Shown here in pieces: positions 54,485 to 63,274 of a DNA stretch of 64,000 nt (the stretch's first letter is position 1; each line of letters starts with the position of its first letter). Origin of the DNA: Microcystis wesenbergii FACHB-1317 (lineage in GTDB: Bacteria; Cyanobacteriota; Cyanobacteriia; Cyanobacteriales; Microcystaceae). Under the pieces are notes generated by a model, which saw only the letters and a list, made by a program, of their open reading frames with translations, did no database searches and was not told the origin of the DNA. The position numbers and the translations under genes were made by a program. The stretch spans positions 33,680-97,679 of the forward strand of contig NZ_JACJQV010000211.1 of NCBI RefSeq assembly GCF_014696875.1, in the 5' to 3' direction.

Positions 54485-54967
54485 CTAACCGATTTTAGAT
54501 AAAAAAGTTAACGCTGTGGTGCGTTGGACAAAATTACCATTAACAGACCAACCGGTTACTCGATCGGGGGACGACCAGAGGCTAAGATGATCTACAGGGG
54601 GATCCGCATAAAAATTTTCTCCACCGCTACCCAATAAACAGGAACTCCAATGGGTAAAATAATCGTGACTAAGGCGATAAATGGGAAAATTACCGATTAA
54701 TGGCACTCCCCACCCGTCCAGAGCGATTAAAGCTCGAATTTTCACCCCTTGAGCTTGCCAATAATAGGCTAAAGCGATCGCATTTACCACCCCCGCACTA
54801 AACCCAATCAAGGTTAGGTCTTCTCCGGGTAAAAAAGCTTCATTTAAGCAAGAAAAAGGAGAAATAATAATATAGGGACGTAATTTGACCGATTTGCTCC
54901 CCAGATGTCCTAAAAAATCCTCGGTCAATCTAGAATCATGAAAACCAGGACAAATCACTAAAGTCAT
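54485..54967 (-). CDS. Alpha/beta-hydrolase-like protein
   Basis: A 160-aa protein: VICPGFHDSRLTEDFLGHL at the start, the nucleophile-elbow-like GFSAGVVNAIALAY (~59-72) and a final FVQRTTALTFLSKIG. It is shorter than a full hydrolase and may lack the lid. Conserved in cyanobacteria. Activity unproven. A ~155-bp ATCAGT array follows upstream of its start. Confidence 0.6.
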   Translation of the reverse strand: MTLVICPGFHDSRLTEDFLGHLGSKSVKLRPYIIISPFSCLNEAFLPGEDLTLIGFSAGVVNAIALAYYWQAQGVKIRALIALDGWGVPLIGNFPIYRLSHDYFTHWSSCLLGSGGENFYADPPVDHLSLWSSPDRVTGWSVNGNFVQRTTALTFLSKIG

Positions 54968-54991
54968 AAAATTAATTAAAAAGCGATGAGG

Positions 54992-55147
54992 AGTCAGTAA
55001 TCAGTAATCAGTTATCAGTTATCAGTAATCAGTTATCAGTTATCAGTAATCAGTAATCAGTAATCAGTTATCAGTTATCAGTAATCAGTAATCAGTTATC
55101 AGTTATCAGTTATCAGTTATCAGTTATCAGTCATCAGTTATCAGTTT
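54992..55147. repeat. ATCAGTTATCAGTAATCAG array (~155 bp)
   Basis: The longest such array in the window, located in the divergent spacer between the hydrolase-like and DICT genes. It mixes TAATCAG and TTATCAG units. Confidence 0.9.
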
Positions 55148-55214
55148 TTTCTCCCTGCTCCCCTGCTCCCCACTTCATAATTCATAATTCATAATTCCCC
55201 TAATCTTGCCACCT

Positions 55215-56588
55215 ATGACCGTAGAATCCAGCTTACAACAGTTAAAAAGAGCTTCATCGGGACGATTACCCAGCAGTTACGGGGTCTATTTTAAGAATAC
55301 CCTTGTGGCCCTATGTCATGCTCTTGAAGATCATATCTTGCAAACTAGCAGCCCTGACAGTACAAATAAACCACTGGTTTTAGTCACCTTTCAACAGGGT
55401 AAATGGTATTTACAGGAAGCAGAGCGCTATTTAGATATTGCTCGCTCTTCTCGTTATATTGCGATCGCTGCCGTGGCCGATAGTGGTTTTTCTGAGCATA
55501 AAACCGGCAGTTTAGAGAATGTTTCCCTAGTAAACTTAGATAATAGCGATAGTTTGGTTAATGAGTGGAATTTAATCATTCTTTCCCCCGATTACGCCTC
55601 CATGGTACTCTGTCATGAGTTATCCCCAGAAGAATACCGGTCCGATAGTCAACCCCAAATAGACACGGAGCGAAAATTCTACGGTTTATGGACATTCGAT
55701 CGCGATTTAGTCGAAAAAGCCGCTAGGATCTTAATTGAGCGTCTGCATCCTTATAATCCCAGTCTAGCGGCCGATTTAAGCAGACAACAGCAGGAAATTA
55801 GTCAAAATATTAATCCCATTCCCACGGATTTAACGGGAGTAGTCTCTCGCATTGTCACCTATCTGCAAACCAGTCAACAGCAGTTAGTCACCGTCAGCAG
55901 ACAAGCACGAGAATTAAGCGACTTAGAAGGACAAGCATCCCGTTTAAATAAAAATTTAGCCGCTAATAAACTGCAAGCTTTTCTAAGAATGGCTCAAAAA
56001 GTCGATGAAAGAGATATTGATAATCCCCTTGCTTCCCTACAGGTGGCCGCTTTAGCGGAAATGTTGGGACAATTGCTCGATTTACCCACCCTGAGATTGC
56101 GACGCTTACGATTAGCAGGTTTATTATACCGCATCGGTCTAGCGGAGGCTCCGATCGAAGTTTTTAGACAGCGTGCCAGTCAGTTAGAGGGAGCAAAAGC
56201 GTTATTTTGGCGGGATCGATCGGTGTTAGGAGCGCAATTACTCGCCACTATGCCCGAATTAGCTCCAATTCAACAGATTATTTACCATGAGTTTGAATAC
56301 TGGGATGGTAGCGGGGTTCCCAACGGCTTAAAAGGGGAAGAAATCAGCCTAGAGTCGCGAATTTTGGGATTATCAGCCTATTTTCAGGAATTAACTCAAC
56401 CGCGAGGCGATCGACTAGCTCTAGATTTAGGAGAGTCCCTAGAACGTTGTCAAAATTATAGCGGGATTCGTTTCGATCCCGCTTTGGTAGAAAAATTAAC
56501 TTCGGTAATTCGTCTGTGCGAAATGGGATGGATGCAATTACCCGATCGCCCTAGTCAAGTCCCCGCCGTCTGGTTAGAATCAGTTTAG
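55215..56588 (+). CDS. DICT-domain and degenerate HD-GYP-like sensor protein
   Basis: 457 aa from ATG 55215. The N-terminal ~190 residues resemble the DICT sensory domain (SYGVYFKNTLVALCHALEDHIL, TFDRDLVEKAARILIERL). A coiled linker leads to an HD-GYP-like C-terminus in which HHE..DGSGYP is altered to YHEFEYWDGSGVPNGLKGEE and the metal HD is not obvious, while GIRFDPALVEKL is kept. Catalytic c-di-GMP hydrolysis is therefore doubtful. Light or nucleotide sensing is inference from family context. Confidence 0.7.
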   Translation: MTVESSLQQLKRASSGRLPSSYGVYFKNTLVALCHALEDHILQTSSPDSTNKPLVLVTFQQGKWYLQEAERYLDIARSSRYIAIAAVADSGFSEHKTGSLENVSLVNLDNSDSLVNEWNLIILSPDYASMVLCHELSPEEYRSDSQPQIDTERKFYGLWTFDRDLVEKAARILIERLHPYNPSLAADLSRQQQEISQNINPIPTDLTGVVSRIVTYLQTSQQQLVTVSRQARELSDLEGQASRLNKNLAANKLQAFLRMAQKVDERDIDNPLASLQVAALAEMLGQLLDLPTLRLRRLRLAGLLYRIGLAEAPIEVFRQRASQLEGAKALFWRDRSVLGAQLLATMPELAPIQQIIYHEFEYWDGSGVPNGLKGEEISLESRILGLSAYFQELTQPRGDRLALDLGESLERCQNYSGIRFDPALVEKLTSVIRLCEMGWMQLPDRPSQVPAVWLESV

Positions 56589-56591
56589 ATT

Positions 56592-56792
56592 AGGGTCTGC
56601 TGAAAAAGTTTTTCCTGGGTGTGGGGTGTGGGGTGTGGGGTTTTACCCATTTTCAGGGGGTCAATTACCTAATTTTCAGGGAAAAAGAGCCTAAATTTCC
56701 CCCCCGATCCCCCCAAGGTCTGGCACTTTTTGATGGGAAAAAAGTCTAAAATTCTTATCCAACAAGGTTTTTAGATTTATTCAGCAGACCCT
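56592..56792 (+). mobile_element. 201-bp MITE-like element with 5-bp target duplication
   Basis: Inverted termini AGGGTCTGCTGAA and TTCAGCAGACCCT (13 bp perfect), flanked on both sides by AGATT (56587-56591 and 56793-56797). The inside includes GGGTGTGGGG units, CCATTTTCAGG.GGTCAATTAC and ATTCTTATCCAACAAGG. A diverged inverted relative is at 59654-59868. It encodes nothing, so it must depend on a transposase elsewhere. Confidence 0.85.
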
Positions 56793-56795
56793 AGA

Positions 56796-57812
56796 TTAGA
56801 CTCCGATTAAACTCTGCATGGCACGTCTCATATTAGCCGGTTTAAAAGCTGCCATGGCCGCAGTCGGTTCATAGCCGCAATGTACCATACAATCGGTACA
56901 TTGCGGATTGCCACTAGAGCGACCGTAGTTATCCCAATTGGTTTCTTCTAAAAGTTCCCGAAAGCTTTTGTAATGACCTTCGTTGAGCAGATAACAGGGT
57001 TTTTGCCATCCTAAAAGACTATAACTAGGACTACCCCAAGGGCTGCATTCATAGTCTTGTTCACCGATGAGAAAATCGAGAAAGAGAGGATTATGGTTAA
57101 AATTCCACTTTTTCTGGCCTGATTTCCAGGGTGAGAGAATTTCTCGGAATAAAGCTCTAGTTTGCTCCCGTTTCAAGAAACTATCTTGATCTGGGGCCCA
57201 CTCATAACTGTAACCCGGGGAAATCATCATGCCATCGATGCCCAAAGTAGCGAGAAAATCGAAAAATTCCTGCATTTCTCGCGGCTCTGTGCCTTCAAAA
57301 ACCGTGGTATTAGTAGTAACCCGAAAACCTCTCGCTTTCGCCGCTTTAATCCCTTGTACTGCCTTATCGAATACTCCCTCTCGATCCACACAGCGATCGT
57401 GATGTGCTTTTAAACCGTCCAGATGGACACTAAAGGTAAGATAGGGTGAAGGAGTAAATTTATCCAAGCTTTTCTCCAATAACAGAGCATTGGTACAGAG
57501 ATAGACGAATTTTTTTCTGTCCACTAACCCCTTGACAATTTCATCGATTTGTGGGTGTAAAAGCGGCTCGCCCCCGGGGATGGAAACCACGGGAACCCCG
57601 CATTCTTCCACCGCTGCGAAACATTCTGCTGGGGTAAGATGATTGCGGAGGATTTCCGGGGGATGTTGAATCTTACCGCAGCCAGTACAGGCTAAATTAC
57701 AGCGAAATAGGGGTTCTAGCATTAAAACTAAGGGAAAACGCTTTTTTCCCGCTAGACGCTGTTTCAAGATATAGGAAGCAACCACTAAAGCTTGTTGTAG
57801 TTGGACAGCCAT
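56796..57812 (-). CDS. hpnH: Adenosyl-hopene transferase (radical SAM)
   Basis: 338 aa from ATG 57812 ([20 protein letters not shown], the family start; the frame is open further). The radical SAM cluster ligands are C38, C42 and C45 in [28 protein letters not shown] and the C-terminal [21 protein letters not shown] and [12 protein letters not shown] are HpnH-type. The enzyme adds an adenosyl group to diploptene to begin extended hopanoid synthesis. The stop codon overlaps the target duplication of the adjacent MITE. Confidence 0.9.
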   Translation of the reverse strand: MAVQLQQALVVASYILKQRLAGKKRFPLVLMLEPLFRCNLACTGCGKIQHPPEILRNHLTPAECFAAVEECGVPVVSIPGGEPLLHPQIDEIVKGLVDRKKFVYLCTNALLLEKSLDKFTPSPYLTFSVHLDGLKAHHDRCVDREGVFDKAVQGIKAAKARGFRVTTNTTVFEGTEPREMQEFFDFLATLGIDGMMISPGYSYEWAPDQDSFLKREQTRALFREILSPWKSGQKKWNFNHNPLFLDFLIGEQDYECSPWGSPSYSLLGWQKPCYLLNEGHYKSFRELLEETNWDNYGRSSGNPQCTDCMVHCGYEPTAAMAAFKPANMRRAMQSLIGV

Positions 57813-58092
57813 TTGCTCACACCAATAGGATTCTAAGTCATTATAGACTGTTCCCAGGGCATCAGGGCATAGGAGCCTAGAAAATGGCAAAATAAATAAA
57901 AGCTGAGGGCTTTTTTGGCTGTTTACTTGATTATCGGACAGATTAAACCTCTTGCCTGATTAAGTCCTATCAGTGATCAGTCTTTTTATTTATCCGATTA
58001 ATTAGCCATTATCACCTTGATCCAGCTGATGGCTTCAAGACTACTGACTTCTAACCCTAACAACAATTTTTGATTTTTACCAGAGGTCTATT

Positions 58093-58692
58093 ATGAGTTC
58101 TTTAGGCGATCGCTTTAAGAAATTTGCGGGTAAAACTCGCTATGTGGTCTGTCGCTTATTTTTGCATCTCTACGGCCAAGAAGTCGCACCCCTGATCGGT
58201 ATCCTTAATCGTACCGGCCGGGAGGCGATCGATTCCGAAGGCGATTTAGAGGTCATGGGAGAGGGTTTAGTAGAAATTTGTCAAAATCTGCTCCAGATGA
58301 ACCTCTATTGGTTTTCTGTAGGTAATGAGGGCGATATTTTTTGGAGTGAGGGGGAAGCGGGAGACTACGTTAACGAACTGTTTACCGATTCCGCGGCCAG
58401 ATACTTAAGTGAATCGGTGTCTGGGGAAGTGGGGGAAAACGAACCCTTAACTTTACCCGTCACCGATAACTTAGTTGTTATGATCACAATAGCCTTCGAG
58501 GGTGAGAGTGCTGCTTTAGAAACTAGCCTAGCCGATCGAGAGGCCCTGGAAGATGGTTTAAAATCAATAATTAACCTTCACTACCAAGGTCGGCTGCGTG
58601 CCATTCAGGTACATTTTTCTCCTGCTCAATTGGGAGATGAATTGACCAATGAGCAACTATTACTCAATTTCCCCGAATTACTGCCTTTATAG
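58093..58692 (+). CDS. DUF1517 family protein
   Basis: A 199-aa soluble protein, with RFKKFAGKTRYVVCRLFLHL at the start, GDLEVMGEGLVEICQNLLQ (~54-72), GEAGDYVNELFTDSAARYLS, and an end RLRAIQVHFSPAQLGDELTN, matching the cyanobacterial DUF1517 pattern closely. Role unknown. The next gene begins 16 bases later. Confidence 0.75.
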   Translation: MSSLGDRFKKFAGKTRYVVCRLFLHLYGQEVAPLIGILNRTGREAIDSEGDLEVMGEGLVEICQNLLQMNLYWFSVGNEGDIFWSEGEAGDYVNELFTDSAARYLSESVSGEVGENEPLTLPVTDNLVVMITIAFEGESAALETSLADREALEDGLKSIINLHYQGRLRAIQVHFSPAQLGDELTNEQLLLNFPELLPL

Positions 58693-58708
58693 TCTTAATT
58701 TTGCCCTT

Positions 58709-59581
58709 ATGCTGCGCCAAGTAACGACAATCCTTTTAATTCTTACCCTTTGTTGCACAACGGTGGCCTGTGGTTCGTCGTCAAATCAAACTCAGTCACC
58801 GTCAGCTAGTAACAGTAGTGTAAGACGAGAATCCAATCAGGTTAGTAGCGGTCGCTACGAGGTGCAACAAGCTACCTACGATGACGGAGATGGCACTTAT
58901 ACCCTAATGCTGTTAAACACCCCTGGGGGGACTTCTCCCCTCTTTCGCACCACTAACCTGCAAATGGCTAGATTAACCGAGGAGGACATTGCTAAAGGGG
59001 AAAAAACCGCAGTAGAAATCAACGGTGATCAGGCTACCCTGTACATGACCGAAGATTTTAAAATTGAGTATGTCCATAATGTCACGGAAGTGCGGAACAA
59101 TCCCCAAACCGGACAACAGGAAACTGTGGTGATTCGACAAGAATCGAGTTTTTGGAGTCCTTTTTTCGGTGCTGTTGCTGGTCAAGCTTTGGGTAGTTTG
59201 CTCTTTCGTCCTCAATACTACGTTCCTCCCCTTTATACTCCGGGGGGTGTGATGACCGGTTTTGGTGGTTACGGTTCCACCTATAATCAGGCAGTGGATC
59301 AATACCGGACTAAACATAATAGTCCACCTCCAGCGGTCAAAAACCGGCAAACTCTCCGTTCTACTGGCAATTTACGTCGTTATCCTAGCAATACTCCCTC
59401 TAGTCCCAATCGCAGCACCACCACCACCACAAAACCCAGTGGTTCCGGTTATGGTTCGAGTACCCTGAAGAATTCGGGTAAATCTGATACTGTCAAACGT
59501 TCTCCTAGTTTCGGTTCCTCTGGTTCCCGACGTACCCCTAGTCGCAGTGGTTTCGGCAGCAGCAGACGCGGCCGACGTTAG
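58709..59581 (+). CDS. Hypothetical lipoprotein with Ser/Arg/Gly-rich tail
   Basis: 290 aa from ATG 58709. Lipoprotein signal MLRQVTTILLILTLCCTTVAC; lipobox Cys ~21. The middle resembles a small beta domain (DDGDGTYTLMLLNTP), then FGAVAGQALGSLLFRPQYYVPP, and a long low-complexity Ser/Thr/Arg/Gly tail ending SRRGRR. The usual fate of such lipoproteins is the cytoplasmic or outer membrane. Translationally close to DUF1517 upstream. Confidence 0.7.
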   Translation: MLRQVTTILLILTLCCTTVACGSSSNQTQSPSASNSSVRRESNQVSSGRYEVQQATYDDGDGTYTLMLLNTPGGTSPLFRTTNLQMARLTEEDIAKGEKTAVEINGDQATLYMTEDFKIEYVHNVTEVRNNPQTGQQETVVIRQESSFWSPFFGAVAGQALGSLLFRPQYYVPPLYTPGGVMTGFGGYGSTYNQAVDQYRTKHNSPPPAVKNRQTLRSTGNLRRYPSNTPSSPNRSTTTTTKPSGSGYGSSTLKNSGKSDTVKRSPSFGSSGSRRTPSRSGFGSSRRGRR

Positions 59582-59653
59582 GAGGATTTGACTGGAGTGG
59601 TGGAAGATTAATCCTGTCTTCCCCACCTCAGAGATTGGGGATGGCAGCTACTT

Positions 59654-59868
59654 AGGGTTTGCTGAATAAATCTAAAAACCTTGTTGGATAGGAATTTTAG
59701 ACTTTTTCCCCCCCAAAAAGTGCCGACCATTGGAGTGATCGGGGAAAAATTCAGTTACTTTTTCTCTGAAAATTAGGTAATTGACCACCTGAAAATGGGT
59801 AAAACCCCACACCCCACACCCTACACCCCACACCCGACCCCCACGAAAAACTTTTTGCCGCAAACCCT
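59654..59868 (-). mobile_element. 215-bp MITE-like element, inverted relative of 56592
   Basis: Termini AGGGTTTGCTGAATAAATC and GCGGCAAACCCT. The interior is the reverse of 56592 (TTGTTGGATAGGAATTTTAG, GTAATTGACC, TGAAAATGGG). Four-base ACTT flanks both ends. The left copies at 21733 and 43899 are fragments of the same terminus. Confidence 0.8.
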
Positions 59869-59870
59869 AC

Positions 59871-60383
59871 TTAAGAAGCAACCATTTTGCGAATTTCCGA
59901 ATAGAAAACCGTTTGGCGATCGCCATTGTCCGACTGGATAATACTGGTACGCAATCTCAGATTAGGACTAGCAAACCAGATTCTTTCCTCGATACGATGG
60001 TGATTATCCTCGATGGTTAAAGTTAAAGCTTGATCGCTTCTGAGATGATATTCTCCCAGCGCTGCCGATTTACCGTCCGCTGTGATTAATTTTCCTTGCC
60101 AAGGATTCTCTGAGGGCAGCCAAACTAAATAGCTAGAACCGATTTTTTTCGGTTGTCCATAGTCCACAGAATTATCCCAAGTCGCTTTCCATCCCCCTAG
60201 ATTGGCCTGGGACTGACAGTTATTTTCTAAACATAATTGCACCACATCGGCAGCATCGGCAGTCAGCAAATCGATGGTGATTTCTGCTTTATTATTGGCA
60301 ACTTTTTGGGCGGCTAATTGATAACTGGTACGCTGGGAAAACCATTTACCCGCACAGAGATTAATAAATTCTTGAATGTCCAT
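59871..60383 (-). CDS. Phycobiliprotein chromophore lyase, CpcS/CpeS family
   Basis: A 170-aa lipocalin-fold protein: MDIQEFINLCAGKWFSQRTSYQL at the N-terminus, GWKATWDNSVDY (~63-74), a DQALTLTIEDNHHRIEERIWFASPNLRLRTS core and a FYSEIRKM end. This family attaches phycocyanobilin to Cys-84-type sites of phycocyanin/allophycocyanin, often as a CpcS-CpcU pair. Which paralogue this is cannot be told. Its 3' end abuts the MITE. Confidence 0.85.
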   Translation of the reverse strand: MDIQEFINLCAGKWFSQRTSYQLAAQKVANNKAEITIDLLTADAADVVQLCLENNCQSQANLGGWKATWDNSVDYGQPKKIGSSYLVWLPSENPWQGKLITADGKSAALGEYHLRSDQALTLTIEDNHHRIEERIWFASPNLRLRTSIIQSDNGDRQTVFYSEIRKMVAS

Positions 60384-60444
60384 GAATGGCTGTAGGCAAA
60401 GATCGATCGCTCTGGAAGACTAGATTATTTATTCTATCCTATCC

Positions 60445-61113
60445 CTAGACGTTGGCCAATTTTTGCAAGGATAAACGGGCCGCTTCGCGCACTTGTGGAT
60501 GTTCGTCTTTGACCAAAAATTTTAAGGCTGCGATCGTTTTTTCCGCCGGAAGGTGGCCCAAAGCTTCCGCTAATCGCTGCCGGATTAACCAGTCATCGGA
60601 GTTAACAAAGGTTAAAAGCTTCTCGACGGTTTCCACTGCTTTGATTTCGCCAAGGGCAGCAATAGCGGCCTGTTGAATAACCGCTTCGTTACTATCGAGA
60701 GCCGATAATAACACCTGTTTAGCCCGAATATCGCGCAAATTGCCCAAAGCGACGGCGGCACTAAAGCGGACTAACCATTGCGTGTCTTCGTAAAAAGCCC
60801 GTTGTAGGGGTTCAAAAGCGCGAATATCTTCTAAATAACCTAAGGCCCCCGCTGCATCGGCGCGAATGCCATAATCGGCATCATTGGCTAACAAATCCAC
60901 CAGAATAGGAAAGCATTCCTCGGTTTGTTTGACTCCCAAAGCAAAGACAGCCATCGATCGCACCGGCAGCATTTCATCATAAAGGACTTTTTTGATCAAG
61001 GGTACAGCCTCCTCCGGGGCCACTTCTCGCAGGGATGCCAAGGCCAGCAGACGATCTTTAGAGTTGCTGCTTTCTAACTGGAGGGCAATGGTTTCTATAT
61101 CAGGCTTACTCAT
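60445..61113 (-). CDS. HEAT-repeat (phycobilin lyase-like) protein
   Basis: About 222 aa from ATG 61113. Six or so HEAT motifs: LLALASLREVAPEEAVPLIK, VRSMAVFALG, IRADAAGALGYLEDIRAFEP, VRFSAAVALGNLRDIRA, AIAALGEIKAVE, IRQRLAEALGHL. These belong with CpcE/F-, NblB- and IaiH-like repeat proteins. Co-directional with the phycobiliprotein lyase gene 60 bases away. NblB-like or lyase-like; not assignable. Confidence 0.75.
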   Translation of the reverse strand: MSKPDIETIALQLESSNSKDRLLALASLREVAPEEAVPLIKKVLYDEMLPVRSMAVFALGVKQTEECFPILVDLLANDADYGIRADAAGALGYLEDIRAFEPLQRAFYEDTQWLVRFSAAVALGNLRDIRAKQVLLSALDSNEAVIQQAAIAALGEIKAVETVEKLLTFVNSDDWLIRQRLAEALGHLPAEKTIAALKFLVKDEHPQVREAARLSLQKLANV

Positions 61114-61366
61114 TTTTGTCAATCACTTGTAATATTTCTTTAATTCTAACGCAATTGTTTCTAAGTCAGCAGCCCCAGTGGACTGAAACAGCTAATTTCT
61201 GTGTGTTACAGTGTTTCTTATAAAGATGAAGTGTAACCTAATTTGGTATCGAAGACCGACTCCCGAACACGAAAACTTCGTACCTGATCATTAAGATAAC
61301 TGCTATCAACAGGTTCGGGATATTGCTTGAGAAAAATTAATTTTTGGTGTCGGAATGTTCAATTTG

Positions 61367-62170
61367 CTATAACTTCGGTTGATGGAATTGATAAACATCA
61401 GTGATCGCCTGTACCCAACCATTAGCAACGGATTCTAATAATCGATCGCCTTTTTCTTTACTTGCATTAGTAGCATCTCCCATCACTCCACTTTTAGTTA
61501 ATTCCTTAGTTAACCAAGCAAAGGGTAATTTTCCTTCCATAGTTAACAAACTATTTTCTGGCAAACCTTGGGGATATTCTCGGACGGCCTGCTCAATTTT
61601 TACCTGTTCTGGCAGTAATGATAACATAATGCTAGTTTCCACATCTCCTGCATGAATACCGTATTCTAATTCATATTCCGAGAATAATTCAGCCGCATTG
61701 TGGGGAACTCGCCAAGTGAAAAAAGGAAATACTAAAAAATCGGGATATTGTTGATGAATATCCCTAGCGGCAATTTCCATAACTTGCGGTTGTCCGCCGT
61801 GGGAGTTCATTAATACTAACTTGCGAAAACCCGAACGATAGAGACTTTCAGCTATCTCTTGAATGAGGGTTAATAAGGTGGCTGCCGAGAGGGTAATAGT
61901 GCCGGGGAAAGACCAATGTTCGTTAGATTTTCCGTAGTAGAGACAGGGTAAAGCAAAGGCGGGAACATTTGTATTTAATTTCTCGAAAGCTTTGCCTAAA
62001 ACCCCTAAACTAATGGCAGCATCGACGGCAATAGGTAGATGGGGTCCGTGTTGTTCGATCGCACCGATCGGTTGAATAATTACCACATTTTCCTTATCTA
62101 GCATTGAATCTATATCGGTCCAAGTAAGATAGGGAAAATAACGATGAGGGGGAATAAAACCGTGCATCAT
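61367..62170 (-). CDS. Creatininase-family amidohydrolase
   Basis: A 267-aa metal-dependent hydrolase: GAIEQHGPHLPIAVD (37-51, Glu39/His41/Asp50 metal ligands), VLMNSHGGQPQVMEIAARDI (~130-149) and GIHAGDVETSIML (Glu ligand). The family includes creatininase and enzymes acting on N-formyl or lactam intermediates. Substrate here unknown. Starts ATGATG. Confidence 0.85.
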   Translation of the reverse strand: MMHGFIPPHRYFPYLTWTDIDSMLDKENVVIIQPIGAIEQHGPHLPIAVDAAISLGVLGKAFEKLNTNVPAFALPCLYYGKSNEHWSFPGTITLSAATLLTLIQEIAESLYRSGFRKLVLMNSHGGQPQVMEIAARDIHQQYPDFLVFPFFTWRVPHNAAELFSEYELEYGIHAGDVETSIMLSLLPEQVKIEQAVREYPQGLPENSLLTMEGKLPFAWLTKELTKSGVMGDATNASKEKGDRLLESVANGWVQAITDVYQFHQPKL

Positions 62171-62646
62171 AATTTTACTAGGGGTGAGGGATTATAGTTA
62201 TGGGAAAAATTACTGTTTATTTGGTAATTTTATCACTAATTCTTGGCAAGGTTGCCAATCGTCTTTATAGGTAATGGCTTGTCAAAACTAATCCATATAT
62301 ACTTTAGACGTTCATAATCTGCAATATCGTTGGGCAAAAACACCAGGGGTGACTTGTTTTTTTGCCCTTGTTACTGAGCATCTTTAAGCCTTTTCTTTAA
62401 GTATTATTGTTAATGTATGGCATAGAACGAGTTAGTTAGGACGCTTTCAATTTTCAAACTCTTATCGGTCAAGGGTTTCAGCGATTGATTGTCCTAACCA
62501 CCCCGCTCTTTGCTATAGCTTATTAAGATCAGCGACCGCACTTAAACTCACAGCCTCAATCAATGTGCATGGTACGTTCCCAAAAATCGAGCGGTGGAGC
62601 AGTAGGAGTCAGATTAGGGAACGCACCCTACAGCGATGGCGTACTG
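62171..62646. other. 476-bp stretch without intact gene
   Basis: I see no full gene. A short minus-strand piece (62210-62280) reads QAITYKDDWQPCQELVIKLPNK and ends in the AACAGTAA filler; it may be a gene tail. The rest shows nothing I recognise. Confidence 0.4.
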
Positions 62647-62890
62647 CTACGCAGTGCCTTCGGCATCGCACGACAATTGCTCCAGCAGCATATCGTACTC
62701 TGCATGGGAACCAACCCAGAACCAAATCACCGGAATAGATGGGCAGCTGTGGATGGACTTTCTTGAATCGCAAGCTGGGATAGCTTGGGTCTTCTTTGAA
62801 TTGCCGATACGCTTTACGGGTCTGCTCTTGAATCGGTTTTGGAAGATCAGCAAACATCTCCCGAAAACCAGCAGTGGTAAAAGACTTCAC
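62647..62890 (-). pseudogene. RelE-type toxin broken by an internal deletion
   Basis: The frame from 62890 (overlapping the antitoxin stop by 4 bp) reads MKSFTTAGFREMFADLPKPI, then RKAYRQFKEDPSYPSLRFKK and VHPQLPIYS. It goes out of frame near 62734. The missing C-terminus continues in another frame as IWFWVGSHAEYDMLLEQLS. Family toxins have ~18-20 residues more between these parts, so a deletion not divisible by 3 joined them. Confidence 0.8.
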
Positions 62891-63105
62891 AACGTTTCTG
62901 GGTCTAATTCTTGAGTCTTGCCTGATCGATGTTCTGCCATTGCTTCGGCTGCTAGTTTAGCCAGCAAGTTTGGTGAGCGGGTAAAGGAGTCATCCCATCG
63001 CTGCTCTTCTTCGAGTTCTGCCAAAATTAGGGATGCGATCGCGTCCTGTTGAGCGGTTGACAAGGTTTTTAATTGGGCGATCGCCTGCTCAAGTCGTTCA
63101 GTCAT
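62887..63105 (-). CDS. Antitoxin of a RelE-type module, intact
   Basis: 72 aa from ATG 63105: MTERLEQAIAQLKTLSTAQQ, an acidic EELEEEQRWDDSF, and AAEAMAEHRSGKTQELDPETL, a common cyanobacterial antitoxin form wrapping the toxin with its C-terminus. The stop overlaps the toxin start (ATGA). A group II intron ends about 20 bases upstream. Confidence 0.75.
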   Translation of the reverse strand: MTERLEQAIAQLKTLSTAQQDAIASLILAELEEEQRWDDSFTRSPNLLAKLAAEAMAEHRSGKTQELDPETL

Positions 63106-63126
63106 AGACAACATCTAACGTATCGA

Positions 63127-63272
63127 TTAGGGGTCGAGAAGGTCGTCACCGACCTCCCCTCCCATTCAGAACCGTGCATGAGACTTTCACCTCACACGGC
63201 TCCTAGTTTGATTGTTCCCTTGTTAAGGATACAGCTTGACTTCTTTTGGTTTGGTCTAGTATTATCTATATT
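63127..63272 (-). other. Group II intron 3' end (domains IV tail, V, VI)
   Basis: Minus strand. Domain V is the 34-nt hairpin at 63169-63202 (GAGCCGTGTGAGGTGAAAGT..., GAAA loop, ending ACGGTTC, AGC triad near its base). Domain VI, with GGGGAGGTCGG and GACGACCTTCTCGACCCC, runs to an end near 63126. The exact splice site cannot be set. Confidence 0.8.
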
Positions 63273-63274
63273 AA

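Noticed and set aside
55215..56588. Active HD-GYP c-di-GMP phosphodiesterase
   Set aside because: The HD and HHExxDGxGYP residues are altered, so only the fold is claimed.
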